DNA from: Gracilaria domingensis
Lineage: Eukaryota; Rhodophyta; Florideophyceae; Gracilariales; Gracilariaceae
Length of the DNA: 64,000 bases
Direction of reading: 5' to 3'
NCBI GenBank assembly: GCA_022539475.1
Contig: VCMS01000025.1
Span: 666,111 to 730,110, forward strand
Under the pieces are notes generated by a model that ran no database searches, was not told the origin of the DNA, and saw only the letters and a program-made list of their open reading frames with translations. This document shows, one piece after another, positions 20,200 to 30,554 of the stretch. The translations under genes were made by a program, and so were the position numbers. The stretch's first letter is position 1, and every line of letters begins with the position of its first letter.

Positions 20200-21330
20200 G
20201 ACTGATTCATTTGAGATTTGGAACTCCGACTGAATATGTGGCCTTCGCTCGCGCACAGAACTGGGGCTGGAAAAGCATCAGCTTTCACAAGCAGTGTCAT
20301 GTAAGGAGGCATTGGCCTTCTGCTGTTAACGGTGCCTGGTTGTTGGCTGAGGTTCTGTTGCGTGGGTTTTCTTCGTTTCTCGGACGCTGTCGCTCGATCG
20401 CGCTCTTCATTCTTCTGATTAGTGCATTTCTGCCGGCTTATTGCAAAAGACAAGGGGGGATTTTATGTAAGGGTGATTGAACGTGATAGTTTTCATGGCA
20501 GAGGAATGTTCTTGATTGTTGCATCCGTACCGGTTTCTTGGTTTACAGACGTGCTTTTGATGTCACAAAAAGTTCATACAGAGCACAACCATCATGCAGC
20601 CGTGAAGAAGTCTAGGAGGAAGGCCTTCCTGTGGGGGGAAGTCACCCGACTTTTGGTTTCTTCTCTATGCATGATATGGCTGCTGCCCAAAATGGACAGG
20701 GCCACTAAGCGACCCGAAACTACTGTGTGGACATGGAAAATGCCAAACGCCGGAGCTTTCTGTGGGGGAAAGTTTCTGGAGTGTGGTTGACCCAGTTTGC
20801 CCGACACAGTTTGTCGACGGTTTCTTTTAAGCAAGCAGAACTTCTGTTTTGCACAAGCTGGTCCGAGATATCAGCACTGTCTTTGCCTGGACGTGGACGA
20901 CACCGGAGTCAAGAATTTTCTTGTGGGGAGAAAGTTGTTTGGTTCCCGGTTCTGTCCGCGAGCACAGGCTTACATGAGTACCAAGTATGGAGAGGAATCT
21001 ACAAGTGGGGAAAGGAAATCGTAGCAGCATTGTTCTCATTGTGTGCCATTTTACGAACCTGGTCTGCGATGTATAGGCGGGCAAAACAGTAACGCAGCTA
21101 CTCCTGTGGGGGGAGTGAGTTGCTTACCTCTCGACTGTTGTCGTGATCAAGGGTCTTGAAATGAACACAAAATGACGTTCAAGCGTTGCACAAGGTTTAC
21201 TTATACCAGCTATACTATTCATTGCGTGTATGCAACCATCAGGGCTATTTCTCTAGCTTTTGAAAGAAGGATTTAAGCGTAAAAGTTGTCAGGGGAACCC
21301 CCTTTTTTGTCGTTCTCTCTCTCTCATTTA
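20200..21330 (+). repeat. G-box repeat block, copy A
   Basis: One of two diverged copies of the same roughly 1.1-1.4 kb unit (the other is 22007-23430). Both begin with GATTCATTTGAGATTTGGA and end near AGGGGAACCCC. Each carries four boxes of the form TTYYTGTGGGGGGAAG; here they fall at about 20630, 20761, 20922 and 21105. Boxes 2 and 3 are each preceded by a GGACRTGGA element. Short peptides such as FLWGE/K recur in frame at the boxes, but no frame is open across the unit. It could be a decayed multi-exon gene, a structured RNA locus or a non-coding repeat. Confidence 0.7.
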
Positions 21331-21572
21331 TGGGCGCCCTAGCTTAATTTTGTCGTTCTTCTTCCCATAAGGTATTTTGCTAACGGCCAGTGTATCTACG
21401 CGAGAAAATCTTGCGTTTTGTGACTGCAATTTACTAAACATACAAATCAAAACTAAGCTCTTTAGGTTGTCGATACAAAACAAGTTGTTTCGGGTTTCGA
21501 TCGTTTTCTGCGCTACCAATGTTTATGGTCAAAGCAATGAACATCATGTTGCAAATGAGTCCTTTTTTTTAA

Positions 21573-21654
21573 CGATTTTGCCATTAACAAGTCTGAAGAT
21601 ATCAGTGCGTGCGGTTTGCCATCGAGTGTAGCCTTGCACAATGCGGACACAAAG
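21573..21654 (-). pseudogene. Fragment of the SnoaL-like gene
   Basis: About 80 bases closely match 25894-25979, the 3' part of the intact SnoaL-like gene, including the stretch coding TDIFRLVNGKIV where the intact gene has CDIFRLANNKIV. The flanks are unrelated, so this is a short dispersed copy, too small to be functional. It sits between the two G-box repeat copies. Confidence 0.75.
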
Positions 21655-22006
21655 AAGGCTACCTTGTACAACGTACATCCCGTGCATTGCTCGTGTCCGG
21701 CATGAACACCTCCAGCTCGCCGAATCGTGGTGCCATGATTGTTTCTCCGGCTTTACCTTGCTCCCGTCGGACCATTGTCGCCGATATCTCCAGCCTCCCA
21801 GCAGTTTTGGGCCACCTGCCTCTCTAGCTCCCAAGTCTTTTTCTTTATCATTGCAGCGTGGTGGCAAGTTGGCATATTGGTATGCTCAAATTTCTTTAAG
21901 GGACCAAACAATACGCTAGAGACATGCTTGAACAGACCGACCTATACGAGACATCATAGTTCTTGGAAACATCTCTTCTTACGTAGGCACGTGAGCTTGC
22001 ATTGCT

Positions 22007-23430
22007 CAACTGATTCATTTGAGATTTGGAAATCCGACTGAATATAGATCTTAGCTCGCGCACAGAACTGTGTTGCAGGTTCAAGCCACTTGTCTGAGAG
22101 TCACAAACGGTCATGGCAAGTTACGCGAAACAGTCAACTCCTCCAAGGGCCGTTCTTAATAGCCGTTGGAACCAGATCAGTAGAAACGTTAGACCTAGCG
22201 GTTGACTTCACACAGTACAAAAGCAGACTGGCGAAGCAAGAACACCTAGACTGACCGGAGCAGTCGGTAATACTTATTCCAAGACGTCATCCTCACCTAT
22301 GTGCACCATAACCATAACTAACCACAACTGAGACCAAAAAAGCATAGGCTTTCAGAAGCAGTATCATGTAAGGGAATATTGGCTTCCTGCTGTTATAAGG
22401 ATAACCCTGCTCTCGTTCTTGGCTGAGGTTCTGTTGCGCGGGTGTTCTTTGTTTTTGAAGGTCATCGCTAGATCGCCATCTCGATTCTTGCAATTAGTGC
22501 TTTCCTGTCGTTTTATTGGAAAATACAAAAGGGGACTTCATACAAGGAAGAGTGGATTTGGAGAATTCGTGTTGGAGGAATGTGCACAGTTTTGCAGTAG
22601 CCTCCGTTCATGGTTCGCTGCTGGTGCTATGATGGTACACTATGGTTTTACTGAACAGAACCATTTTGCATTCGCGAAAGATTCCAGACGTAAGCCTTTT
22701 TTGTGGGGGGAAGCGGCCTGACTTTTGGTGTCTTACCTATGCACACAATGGCTTTTTTCATAGTAGACAGGACCTAAGCGGCACCGGAATAATGTGTGGA
22801 CATGGACAAAGCCACAGGTCAACGCTTTCCGTGGGGGGAAGTTTGTGGAGCTGTGCTCCAGTCTGTTTGCCCAACGTTTTTTCATGATCTTCAAGCACGC
22901 TAAGGTTCTGTTTTGCTTGAGCTGGTTCGAGACATCAGCACAGTGTGTGCATGGGCGTGGAAGACAAAGGAATCAATAATATTCTTGTGGGGAGGAATTT
23001 GTTTGGTTTCTGGTTCTGTCCGCAAGCACAGGCTCATATGTGTGGCTCATATGTGTACCAAGTATGGAGAAGGAGTTGTAATTGAGGAAAGAAAGGAACG
23101 CGTACCAGAAATGTCTTCATAGTGTGTCGCTGACGAGCTTGGTCTGCGATGCATTGGCAGACAAAGCAGTAACGCAACTACTCCTGTGGGGGGAGGAGTA
23201 TATTGCTTACCTCTCGGCTGTCATCTTGATCAAGGATCTGGAAGTGGACACAACATGACGTCCAAGCTCTTTACAAGAGTTACGGTCATGCCAGCGATAC
23301 TGAAGTGTGTGTGTATGCAAGTATCCGTGCTATTCCTCTAGCTCTTGAACGAAGGATACAAGACTGTATCGTCAACAGTAAAAGTTGCGAGGGGAACCCC
23401 TGTTTTGTCATTCTTGTTCCGGCAGGCAGC
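22007..23430 (+). repeat. G-box repeat block, copy B
   Basis: Second diverged copy of the unit at 20200-21330. The four G-rich boxes fall at about 22702, 22830, 22986 and 23185, so the spacing (128, 156, 199) closely tracks copy A (131, 161, 183). Shared landmarks include TTGGCTGAGGTTCTGTTGCG and GGTTCTGTCCGCRAGCACAGG. The copies differ by many substitutions and small indels, so the duplication is old. Confidence 0.7.
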
Positions 23431-24408
23431 GAAATGACGTATGATTCAATTGCTCGCTCATCACTCTTCAACTCAGCAGAAGCAAGAGGCTGCAGCGTCT
23501 GCCAAAAGTATGAGGAAAAAGAAGAAGACCAAAGGCATGAGTCTCAACACTCCTCGCTGCTCGAACTCCTTTTCTTCTTTCCGTAGGGCCAAGTTTATCA
23601 CGAGCTTGGTGTATGATTGAACAGCAGCATCGAGGTTGTCAGAGAGATCATTGATTGGGTCATCTTCATCCAGTCGGCCGCTGAACTTGAAGAGCCGACA
23701 CAGCTGAATACATAACTTCGACAACCACTCGGCTTCCTGTCATAGCGCAAATCCAGCAACCTTCTCAAGCCAAAAAGTTCGCAAGATGAAGACTTCAGGA
23801 CGCACACAGAGCAGCACAAAACTGCTCTTTCATGCGAAAGAATAGCAACTTTCCTCAAACGTGCAATGGTTGGTACCGACGGTAGCCGCCTTCAGCCAAA
23901 TTCACCGTGCTTGCTCTTTTTCAAGGTTTGCAGCAAGTAGCGATGCGCGTTTTTCGCCCCCAAGAACTGCTGCGTGCCAGGACTGGTTAACATGTCCACA
24001 TATTTCTTCGGGTAGATGTCTGTGATCGGAGTGTGGATTGGGTTGCGAAGGTTGCAGCGACTCTTGCGCACACGCTGGGCACTACGGTAGCGGTCGTGCG
24101 CACTTCATACTTCTCAAGGAAAGAGGGAGACTCCTTGAACGCTTGTTTAGACACCGCCAGAGGCCACCGTTGTCTCTGGTCTACAAGCCGTAGCAGACAG
24201 TGTCTCTTGGTAAAGTCTGTCTGTCCACACATGCTGTTCAAGCTATGTTGATATCGATATCACAACAATGTCCTGCTAGGACAGGCTTGAATACCCTCTG
24301 CAATCGCGCCTCTGCTTCTCTCGCAAAAGCTATCTAGTTGTTTTCATTTCGAATGAGAAAGTCCATGGATACAGGTTCATTGTCTCCAACGCGCGAGGCG
24401 GTATGCTC
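23431..24408. other. Possible decayed coding remnants, minus strand
   Basis: Minus-strand frames here carry protein-like stretches, for example near 23600-23680 (GRLDEDDPINDLSDNLDAA) and near 23900-24020 (TDIYPKKYVDMLTSP), but each is short, lacks an ATG and is in a different frame. I recognise no family. A 14-bp palindrome TGATATCGATATCA lies at 24250. Confidence 0.25.
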
Positions 24409-24849
24409 TCATCTGTAGGCAGGGTCACCTAGCGGCTTCTGCTTGACACTACCTTCTCGCTCTAAGGCGCTATCAGCGAGGGGCCTAAGGCACTCAGCTA
24501 CTATTGGCAGCTTGATCCGAGGAATAGTTGATAGATGAGCGTCATCGATCACGCTGAGAGCGAGTCTGTGAGTGCAAAGATCGCCACTTCGAACGTCTTC
24601 GTTTCTCCAAGCGGCAAGGAGCAGATTCCAAGCATCGTACTCGAGTCTAGGTTGGGATTTATGGCGCTGAAGAGCCAAACGAGAAGCGACACAAAGCGAA
24701 GTTGTTTTCCCCAAGTCATCTGAAATGTGCAACTGCTCCTGGGGACCATTGAGGGTTTGCAGTACAAACTGCGTAGCCGATTCAACCTGGGAAACAATTG
24801 CTGAGCTTTTATGAATCCCGGAAACAGAGTCAATTGCTTGACCCCGCAT
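24409..24849 (-). CDS. Hypothetical helical protein, possibly an exon or remnant
   Basis: A 146-residue frame from the ATG at 24849. Its composition is protein-like and mostly helical (QVESATQFVLQTLNGPQEQL; EYDAWNLLLAAWRNEDVRSG), unlike the random frames nearby, but I recognise no family. It may be one exon of a larger gene or a decayed one, since neighbouring minus-strand frames at 23.5-24.2 kb and 25.15-25.43 kb also look partly coding. Confidence 0.3.
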   Translation of the reverse strand: MRGQAIDSVSGIHKSSAIVSQVESATQFVLQTLNGPQEQLHISDDLGKTTSLCVASRLALQRHKSQPRLEYDAWNLLLAAWRNEDVRSGDLCTHRLALSVIDDAHLSTIPRIKLPIVAECLRPLADSALEREGSVKQKPLGDPAYR

Positions 24850-25825
24850 GAAAGTTGTAAGATTGCCTCTCACGTATCTCTCCGCTTCCTCGGCTTCCGA
24901 AAAGTCCCTTGCTGTGTTGATAGCATCATTTTCAGTGTGTTCGGAGTGCTACACACAGATTCCAAAGAGTGATCCGAACCGTCGGCGTGGTGCAGCGGTT
25001 TCTGGTGACGGAAGAGGCCTAGCAAGCAGATTTTGTCAACCCCTCGGGGCCACTGTGAATACCTCGTCTCATAGATTGCTGTTGCGAGTGCGGTCTTCTT
25101 CTTCTTCAATGCAGACAGTAGTCCTCAATTACAGGACTAAAGTAAAACTATCTTACAGATAGTTTTCTCTCGCTAGGAAGGCTAGGAACTGATGGGAATG
25201 TTCCCTAATCAACGTTTGCAAATCTAATTCGCGTTGCGTGGCTAAAGCGGGGATCGTGTGTCTTCGAGACGCGTTCGTCAGAGCGAGTGCGGTCATTTCC
25301 TGCAAAGAAAGAGGGGCGAAGAAAGTTGAAATGCAACCGACGCCAATTTGGCCGAGGGTTAAAGAAGGATCGAACCCGAAGAGAAAGAAACAGGGGACAA
25401 TCTTCAGGCCACGTGCCAAGGTGTACACTTCACTTCCAAACTACCGGAAGTTCAATGTTCGATGTCCTTAGTTCTTCTTCGCGGACGTGAAGACTTTGTC
25501 TTTTCAAAATCCCACGAGGAACAGGTCGCCATCAATCGCTTCGCATGTATTCCGTAGATAGATTGGCAGATGATCTTTAGAGCTTAGGAATCGAAGATAC
25601 CAGGTATTGTTTTACTGCCAGTGCCCGCACCAAAGGCTGCTGTTTGGTAGACGAGCGGAAGTATATGGCAGTGGTTTTTGTAGGTTCTAAAAAGTACGGG
25701 ATCAGCTTGTTCGGTAAAGGCTTATTGCGCAACAATTCAGTAAACTTAAGCTGATTGTAAGGCTTATAGCAGCCAAGTGAACCCTCCTGTTTGCTCAAAT
25801 GTGGACTTCACATATTACAACACCT
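24850..25825. other. Intergenic with one weak F-box-like frame
   Basis: A minus-strand frame at 25153-25428 contains ISTFFAPLSLQEMTALALTN, faintly like an F-box helix pair, but it is short and isolated, so I do not call it. No other structure seen. Confidence 0.25.
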
Positions 25826-26608
25826 CTAAAACTTGCCGGAGTTGACCCATTCAGATTCGGGGCCGATAGGCTCCCCGTTATCCCAATGTTCAACAATTTT
25901 GTTATTAGCAAGCCTGAAGATATCACACTGTGCGTGCGGTTTTCCATCGAGTGTAGCCTTGCACAATGTGGACACAAAGTTACCCTGTCCAACACAGAGC
26001 ACAATTTCTTGATAGGATAATTTCCTGTCCCGGCTGGTGACACGCTCACGAAAATAGGAGAGCCCGTCGGATGTATCGGAGCTTGGTTCGGCAATGAATT
26101 CATCAGCACGACTTGGATCACCACCGGCCATGAACACTTGAGTGATAATTTCGCGAACGACCTGTTTGTTCGATTCGGTCTTGTCAAGATCAACAATCTC
26201 CGTGGCTCCATCGAGAACAGTGTGTCCAGACGGTGGGGAGGACGTGTATGCTTCGATGATGTCCCAGTGCTCTATGATTTTGTCATTGTCGTCGGTGTCG
26301 AAGAAATCGGCTGTGACCCACTTTGACTCGCCTTTGTTAATGTCCTGGTAAGCATGGACGAAGACGTGGTTTCCATCTTCCCATCCACGAATTATCTGGA
26401 TATCGCGATATGGATTGCGCTTGAGGAAGGAGTCAAAGAACTCCACAAAGCCCTCCACTCCATCCCGCACGCCGGTTGAATGCTGCGTGTATCGATCGCC
26501 GGTGTATTTTTCAACTGCATATCTTGCCTTACCATCACGGATACCCTCGAGATACAACGATTTTACATTGCTCAGTTTAGCGCCTGGCTTGTACGTCGGA
26601 TTGCTCAT
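25826..26608 (-). CDS. SnoaL-like (NTF2-fold) protein with two domains
   Basis: A 260-residue protein built of two NTF2-like/SnoaL domains. The first (about residues 15-125) has the family pattern YTQHSTGVRDGVEGFVEFFD then HVFVHAYQDINKG then WVTADFFDTDDNDKIIEHWD. The second (about 145-255) repeats it: DIFRLANNKIVEHWDNGEPI. The first domain strongly resembles bacterial predicted SnoaL-like aldol-condensation proteins, so acquisition from bacteria followed by internal duplication or fusion is plausible. SnoaL itself cyclises polyketides, but most relatives have unknown substrates. It is a single exon, and ATG at 26608 is confirmed. A fragment of its 3' part lies at 21573-21654. Confidence 0.85.
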   Translation of the reverse strand: MSNPTYKPGAKLSNVKSLYLEGIRDGKARYAVEKYTGDRYTQHSTGVRDGVEGFVEFFDSFLKRNPYRDIQIIRGWEDGNHVFVHAYQDINKGESKWVTADFFDTDDNDKIIEHWDIIEAYTSSPPSGHTVLDGATEIVDLDKTESNKQVVREIITQVFMAGGDPSRADEFIAEPSSDTSDGLSYFRERVTSRDRKLSYQEIVLCVGQGNFVSTLCKATLDGKPHAQCDIFRLANNKIVEHWDNGEPIGPESEWVNSGKF

Positions 26609-27224
26609 AGCTCAATCCGAAAGAAGATCTGTGATGAGTTGCTCCGACAATGCAATAGTCGTGAGACTAAAACCACAATGTGCTGAATGGACGCTGATAC
26701 TTCGTTTGAGGTATCCTTATAACAACGGTAGAAGGATAATGCCGGCAAATCTTGTTGATAATCTCTCATGCGAGAAGGCTCACCCGAGCTTGCAATTGCC
26801 TTGTATCATACAGGGTATGAGATTTTTATAGCATCTTTACAGTACTCTGTAGAGAGAGGTATTATCCTAACGACGTGTCAACGTTGAGCTCCTCCAATTG
26901 GGAGACTTGTTCGCCAGCTCTATCTTTTTCTCCCTCTGTCTCTTTTTCTAGCTCTCGAACCTACTTTCCACTTGAGAGCAGAACGCTTCTTTTGATATCA
27001 AGTCTTAACTCTGGGTTACTAGATCCACGAATCTTTCTTAAACCTCAGTTCACCCTCAAACTTTGAGGACATCGATAACATTGCACCGGAAGGTTAAGCC
27101 TCCAGAGCATTAGTGAGATCTACATTGCTTTCATCATTCTTCTCCACTGTGCGAACTTAACTGCGGAACAAAGGAGCTGGTTCTCGCATCAGTACACCAG
27201 ACACTGTTCGTCTTCGGCGTGAAA
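26609..27224. other. Intergenic, divergent promoters
   Basis: About 600 bases between the SnoaL-like gene and the basic hypothetical gene. On the minus strand, GTTATAAGG near 26716 could be the SnoaL-like TATA element. A frame at 26875-27066 is Ser/Leu-rich and unsupported. Confidence 0.35.
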
Positions 27225-28052
27225 ATGGAAGAAAAAGAGAGAGTCACAAATATGAGCAGTGCGGTCCCCCCGAAGCGCTTACCATTCAGTGGTCGGCAAC
27301 TCGGACAAACTCGAAAGACTGGCCATGAAGAATCTCATCAACGTTTTCCATCGACAAGCAGCCTGTTGCCATCACTGAGAATCTTATTCAGGCCAACCCC
27401 TGGAATCGGACTCGATGCTCATATGCCGTTTACCAAGCAGGTGAGGCTCTTCATGTCACTCGAATCGTATTTTGGCAGCAATTCTACCATCAAATTTGGG
27501 ATTGAACCTGTCCAGTTCCCGTTTTTTCGGTTACAATGTGCACCTGATCTACGTTTTAGCGTTCGATTGCCACTAGTACGTGTTTCTGAGTTCAATCGAC
27601 TCTACATGGGGTCTGAGCTGACCCTGCTTCAGAATGGACAAAGGCCGAAGATAAACACAGCTGATATTGGAGCATTTTGGAAAGGCATAAAGAATTTTGT
27701 TAGACCTATCAGTGAGGTACAGAGGAGTGCATCTCTGAGCGGTATGCTTTTAAGCAGCAAGCAGAGAAAAGCCTTGAAGGAGGCCCTGAAACAAGCCAAG
27801 GCTAGACGAGATGTGAAGATAAACGATCGTCGCAGAAGACGGGAGCAGTCTGCAAAGGATTCCGATAAGAGGAATCAACTTGACTCCAGCAACGAAGGAG
27901 ATGTTCTACAGGATTTAAGGGAAACCCTTAAGCACCGTTATCATGAGCGAATGCAACTAGACAGAGAAATGGATCCCCCCTTTCTTACTGATGACGAATT
28001 TGGCGTGGGTGTGGAGCAAAACGGTGGAAATACCAACAGAGTCGGCGAATAA
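27225..28052 (+). CDS. Hypothetical protein with beta-rich middle and basic helical tail
   Basis: A 275-residue protein from the ATG at 27225. Residues about 45-140 alternate short strands (FGIEPVQFPFFRLQ, LRFSVRLPLVRVSEF), as in a beta-barrel or sandwich. Residues about 170-215 are a strongly basic helix (KALKEALKQAKARRDVKIND). The tail is acidic (MDPPFLTDDEFGVGVEQ). I recognise no family. It lies tail to tail with SF3B2, 335 bases apart. An upstream exon is possible because the first 20 residues are uninformative. Confidence 0.5.
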   Translation: MEEKERVTNMSSAVPPKRLPFSGRQLGQTRKTGHEESHQRFPSTSSLLPSLRILFRPTPGIGLDAHMPFTKQVRLFMSLESYFGSNSTIKFGIEPVQFPFFRLQCAPDLRFSVRLPLVRVSEFNRLYMGSELTLLQNGQRPKINTADIGAFWKGIKNFVRPISEVQRSASLSGMLLSSKQRKALKEALKQAKARRDVKINDRRRRREQSAKDSDKRNQLDSSNEGDVLQDLRETLKHRYHERMQLDREMDPPFLTDDEFGVGVEQNGGNTNRVGE

Positions 28053-28387
28053 GAATTCGGCTCGCTTTTCATTACGGTCTTCTTTTTCTTTCAATAATAG
28101 GCAGGAGGCTTCACGTATATAGCCAGAGGTTTTGCGAGAGAGCCATGTATCGAATCTCAAATGCGACACAGAAAGCCCATTGTTCAGTCGTTCACAAATG
28201 AGACTCTCCTGTCAGTACGTTTGTCTGCGATTCGAATTAAGACAATGCCTTCAGGATAAGTGCTGTTCTTGGAAATGATCTACCGTGATCCCGAAACCAT
28301 GTAGAACTGCACCCAAAGTCCCGCAAACGTGTGAGCGCCGCCCCCTACCCTTACATCCATGAAGCATTGAGGCTGTAACACCAGCAG
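28053..28387. other. Intergenic between convergent genes
   Basis: 335 bases holding the two 3' ends (hypothetical gene and SF3B2). No structure seen. Confidence 0.4.
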
Positions 28388-30076
28388 TCAGAACTTGAAT
28401 TTACTCCTCTTAATAGGGCCGTCACGTCTCTCCTCACCTCTATCTCGTGGTCTCTTATCGGTGACCTTCTCGTTTGATGAGCCCGGCGGTACTCTTTCGT
28501 CACCGTTTTTGTCGATATCGTAAACATGTGAAGACCCCATTATACTATTCTGGCCAACAGATACCCTCCTGTCCTCCAATACGGTGTACAATCTTCCCGG
28601 CTCTATTCCTTTTCGAACGTTTTCACCATGCTTGGCATGTTCTTCCTCTTGCAAAGAGGTACTCTTCTGCGCATCTTTCGCTGGGGCTTGGGCTGCCTCC
28701 TTCGATGGTTCCGCCTCTGGGCCGTGTTCACCCCCCTCCTCACTGCTGTCAGATTCCTCACCAACCCCAACTGCCACAGTGACTTTGCTGCCGGGCTTTC
28801 TCAACTCGCCCCACAACTTCTTCTTCTCATGGCCATCGAAATCAAAGCGGGGGTCGTATCTTCCAAAGTCCAGTCCTTCGCCAAATACATCTCCATATAT
28901 CGGCCTGCCATATTCGTCCACAGCAGGCTTCCCCCACCCTCCCATGTGATATCCGTAGCTTGCTCCCTTCGGAATCGGTGCATTCACGCCCGGTATTTTG
29001 AGCCCTGGGTAGCCGGGCGGGGGTCCATATCTCTGCATATTTACAAGCCAAAGCGGCGGGTCACCCTCCGCAACACCAAGCGCGGCGCGTAACTCCTCAC
29101 TCAAAAAGCCAGGGCGAAAGCGCGAACCATCGACTTCGAGCTCGCGCAACTCGTAGTATATGTCGCCATGCGAGCTGAGTCTCGGTTTGGTCTGATACTT
29201 AAAGAAGGCGTCGCGCAACCTCGAGTGATCAATCTCAACGCCTCGTCCAGTCTTTGCCCTCATCTTCTCGCGTTGTCTCTGCTTCAAACTTTTTTTCTGG
29301 TCAGCTTCTATCTGGGCTGATCGCATTTCGCCGACGCCTGTATCGGCAATGTACGCCGGAAGTTGAAATGCCTTCTTCTCCATTCCTCGTTTGTTTTGCA
29401 GGTACTTACGTTTCTGACGCCAGTTGCGGGGTACTTGTACGGAATTGGGCCATGTCTTGAGGTGGACTAGAAGGAACGGGTCGGGGGCTGTGACGTCCCA
29501 GGAATCCACGACCTCCGGGCGGTGTGTTACCGACTTGAGCACGGATATCTGATACCGTCGAAGCTCTTTTTGCTTTTTCCTGGACAATGCTTGGGGTTGC
29601 GTGGCGTCTTCGTCACGTTGAGCGCGCTTTTCATCGGTTTGTTGCGCTTGAGCAGTTTCAGCTGTATCTGCTTTGCCGTTGGCTTCAACCGCTTGTTGTT
29701 TGGAGTTGGAAGCATTTGCGTGGTCATCGTTTGACGGTATGGGCTGTGCAGGCTCTTCAGCTACGCCGCGCTGCACAAAGCGGCGCATAGAGCCTATAAC
29801 GTCGTCAATGTTATCGGCGCTCCCGCTTTGGTCCGCGATCTGCTCCGGAACGTATTCGACCGCATCATCGGAATCGTCTTGATGCTCTTCCAAGGGCTGC
29901 ACTTGCGCGTGCAGTGCGTTCAGCTTCGGCCGTCTTCTTCGACGCGTTTTCTTCTGGACATTGTTTGCGCTCGGCTCTGTATCAGCTGTCTGTAAGACAT
30001 GAGCGCCCGCGCCGGATAGTAGGTCGCGCAGCGCTGCAGCCTTCGCAGCTTCCAGGTCATCGACGAGCGGAGCCAT
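28388..30076 (-). CDS. SF3B2: Splicing factor 3B subunit 2 (SAP145/Cus1)
   Basis: A 562-residue component of the U2 snRNP SF3b complex, which anchors U2 at the branch site. The DUF382 domain starts near residue 165 (SRKKQKELRRYQISVLKSVT) and contains WDVTAPDPFLLVHLKTWPN and QVPRNWRQKRKYLQNKRGME. The PSP domain follows with FLSEELRAALGVAEGDPPLW, RYGPPPGYPGLKIPGVNAPI and GWGKPAVDEYGRPIYGDVFG. The N-terminal 150 residues are acidic and low-complexity. It is shorter than human SF3B2 (895) and longer than yeast Cus1 (436); the core is intact. The ATG at 30076 is used; the frame extends 4 codons upstream only to a TTG. It is divergent from TEX261 across a 478-base promoter. Confidence 0.95.
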   Translation of the reverse strand: MAPLVDDLEAAKAAALRDLLSGAGAHVLQTADTEPSANNVQKKTRRRRRPKLNALHAQVQPLEEHQDDSDDAVEYVPEQIADQSGSADNIDDVIGSMRRFVQRGVAEEPAQPIPSNDDHANASNSKQQAVEANGKADTAETAQAQQTDEKRAQRDEDATQPQALSRKKQKELRRYQISVLKSVTHRPEVVDSWDVTAPDPFLLVHLKTWPNSVQVPRNWRQKRKYLQNKRGMEKKAFQLPAYIADTGVGEMRSAQIEADQKKSLKQRQREKMRAKTGRGVEIDHSRLRDAFFKYQTKPRLSSHGDIYYELRELEVDGSRFRPGFLSEELRAALGVAEGDPPLWLVNMQRYGPPPGYPGLKIPGVNAPIPKGASYGYHMGGWGKPAVDEYGRPIYGDVFGEGLDFGRYDPRFDFDGHEKKKLWGELRKPGSKVTVAVGVGEESDSSEEGGEHGPEAEPSKEAAQAPAKDAQKSTSLQEEEHAKHGENVRKGIEPGRLYTVLEDRRVSVGQNSIMGSSHVYDIDKNGDERVPPGSSNEKVTDKRPRDRGEERRDGPIKRSKFKF

Positions 30077-30554
30077 GGTCGCGAGCAAGTTGTCGGCCCG
30101 GCGCCGCTTGAATGCACATCAAGGTGCGGGGGGTTGTTGGAATGGGCGGATGTGTAATCAACGGAGGTTCGACAGGCAGGGCGTTCTCTACCCTTGGTAC
30201 CTTGGACGGTACCGGCGCTCGCGCGTCGGACAAGACGGGGCGGGGCTCTCCCTTGCCGTTTGTCGCCGAAGATGCGCGCAAAAAGCGGACGCGAAATAAA
30301 GCTGTGGGCGACGCACGTATGAGGGGTAGCAAAACGCGGCGTCGCTTGAGCTGCCCCGTCGCTGCGGTTTTGTCAGCAGCCGCGCACTTGAAGTGTGACC
30401 ACGTGCACGCGCCGGGAAAGCACCACAAAGCTTTAGCCAAGTTGCCGTCCCCGCCACCCGTCAAGCCGCCGCGAGCGCGCCGTCGTTCCCTTCCCCCACC
30501 CCACCCCCCTCCTTCCCCCCTCGCCTGCCGTCGCCGTCGTCGCCCGCTTCCGTC
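30077..30554. promoter_or_regulatory. Divergent promoter of SF3B2 and TEX261
   Basis: 478 bases between two head-to-head genes. C-rich pyrimidine tracts at 30480-30540 precede the TEX261 ATG, like those before other genes in the window. No clear TATA box. Confidence 0.45.

Noticed and set aside
25340-25400. B-box-like GGGTTCGATCC on the minus strand
   Set aside because: The T-arm stem does not pair and no anticodon arm or acceptor stem fits, so it is not a tRNA gene.
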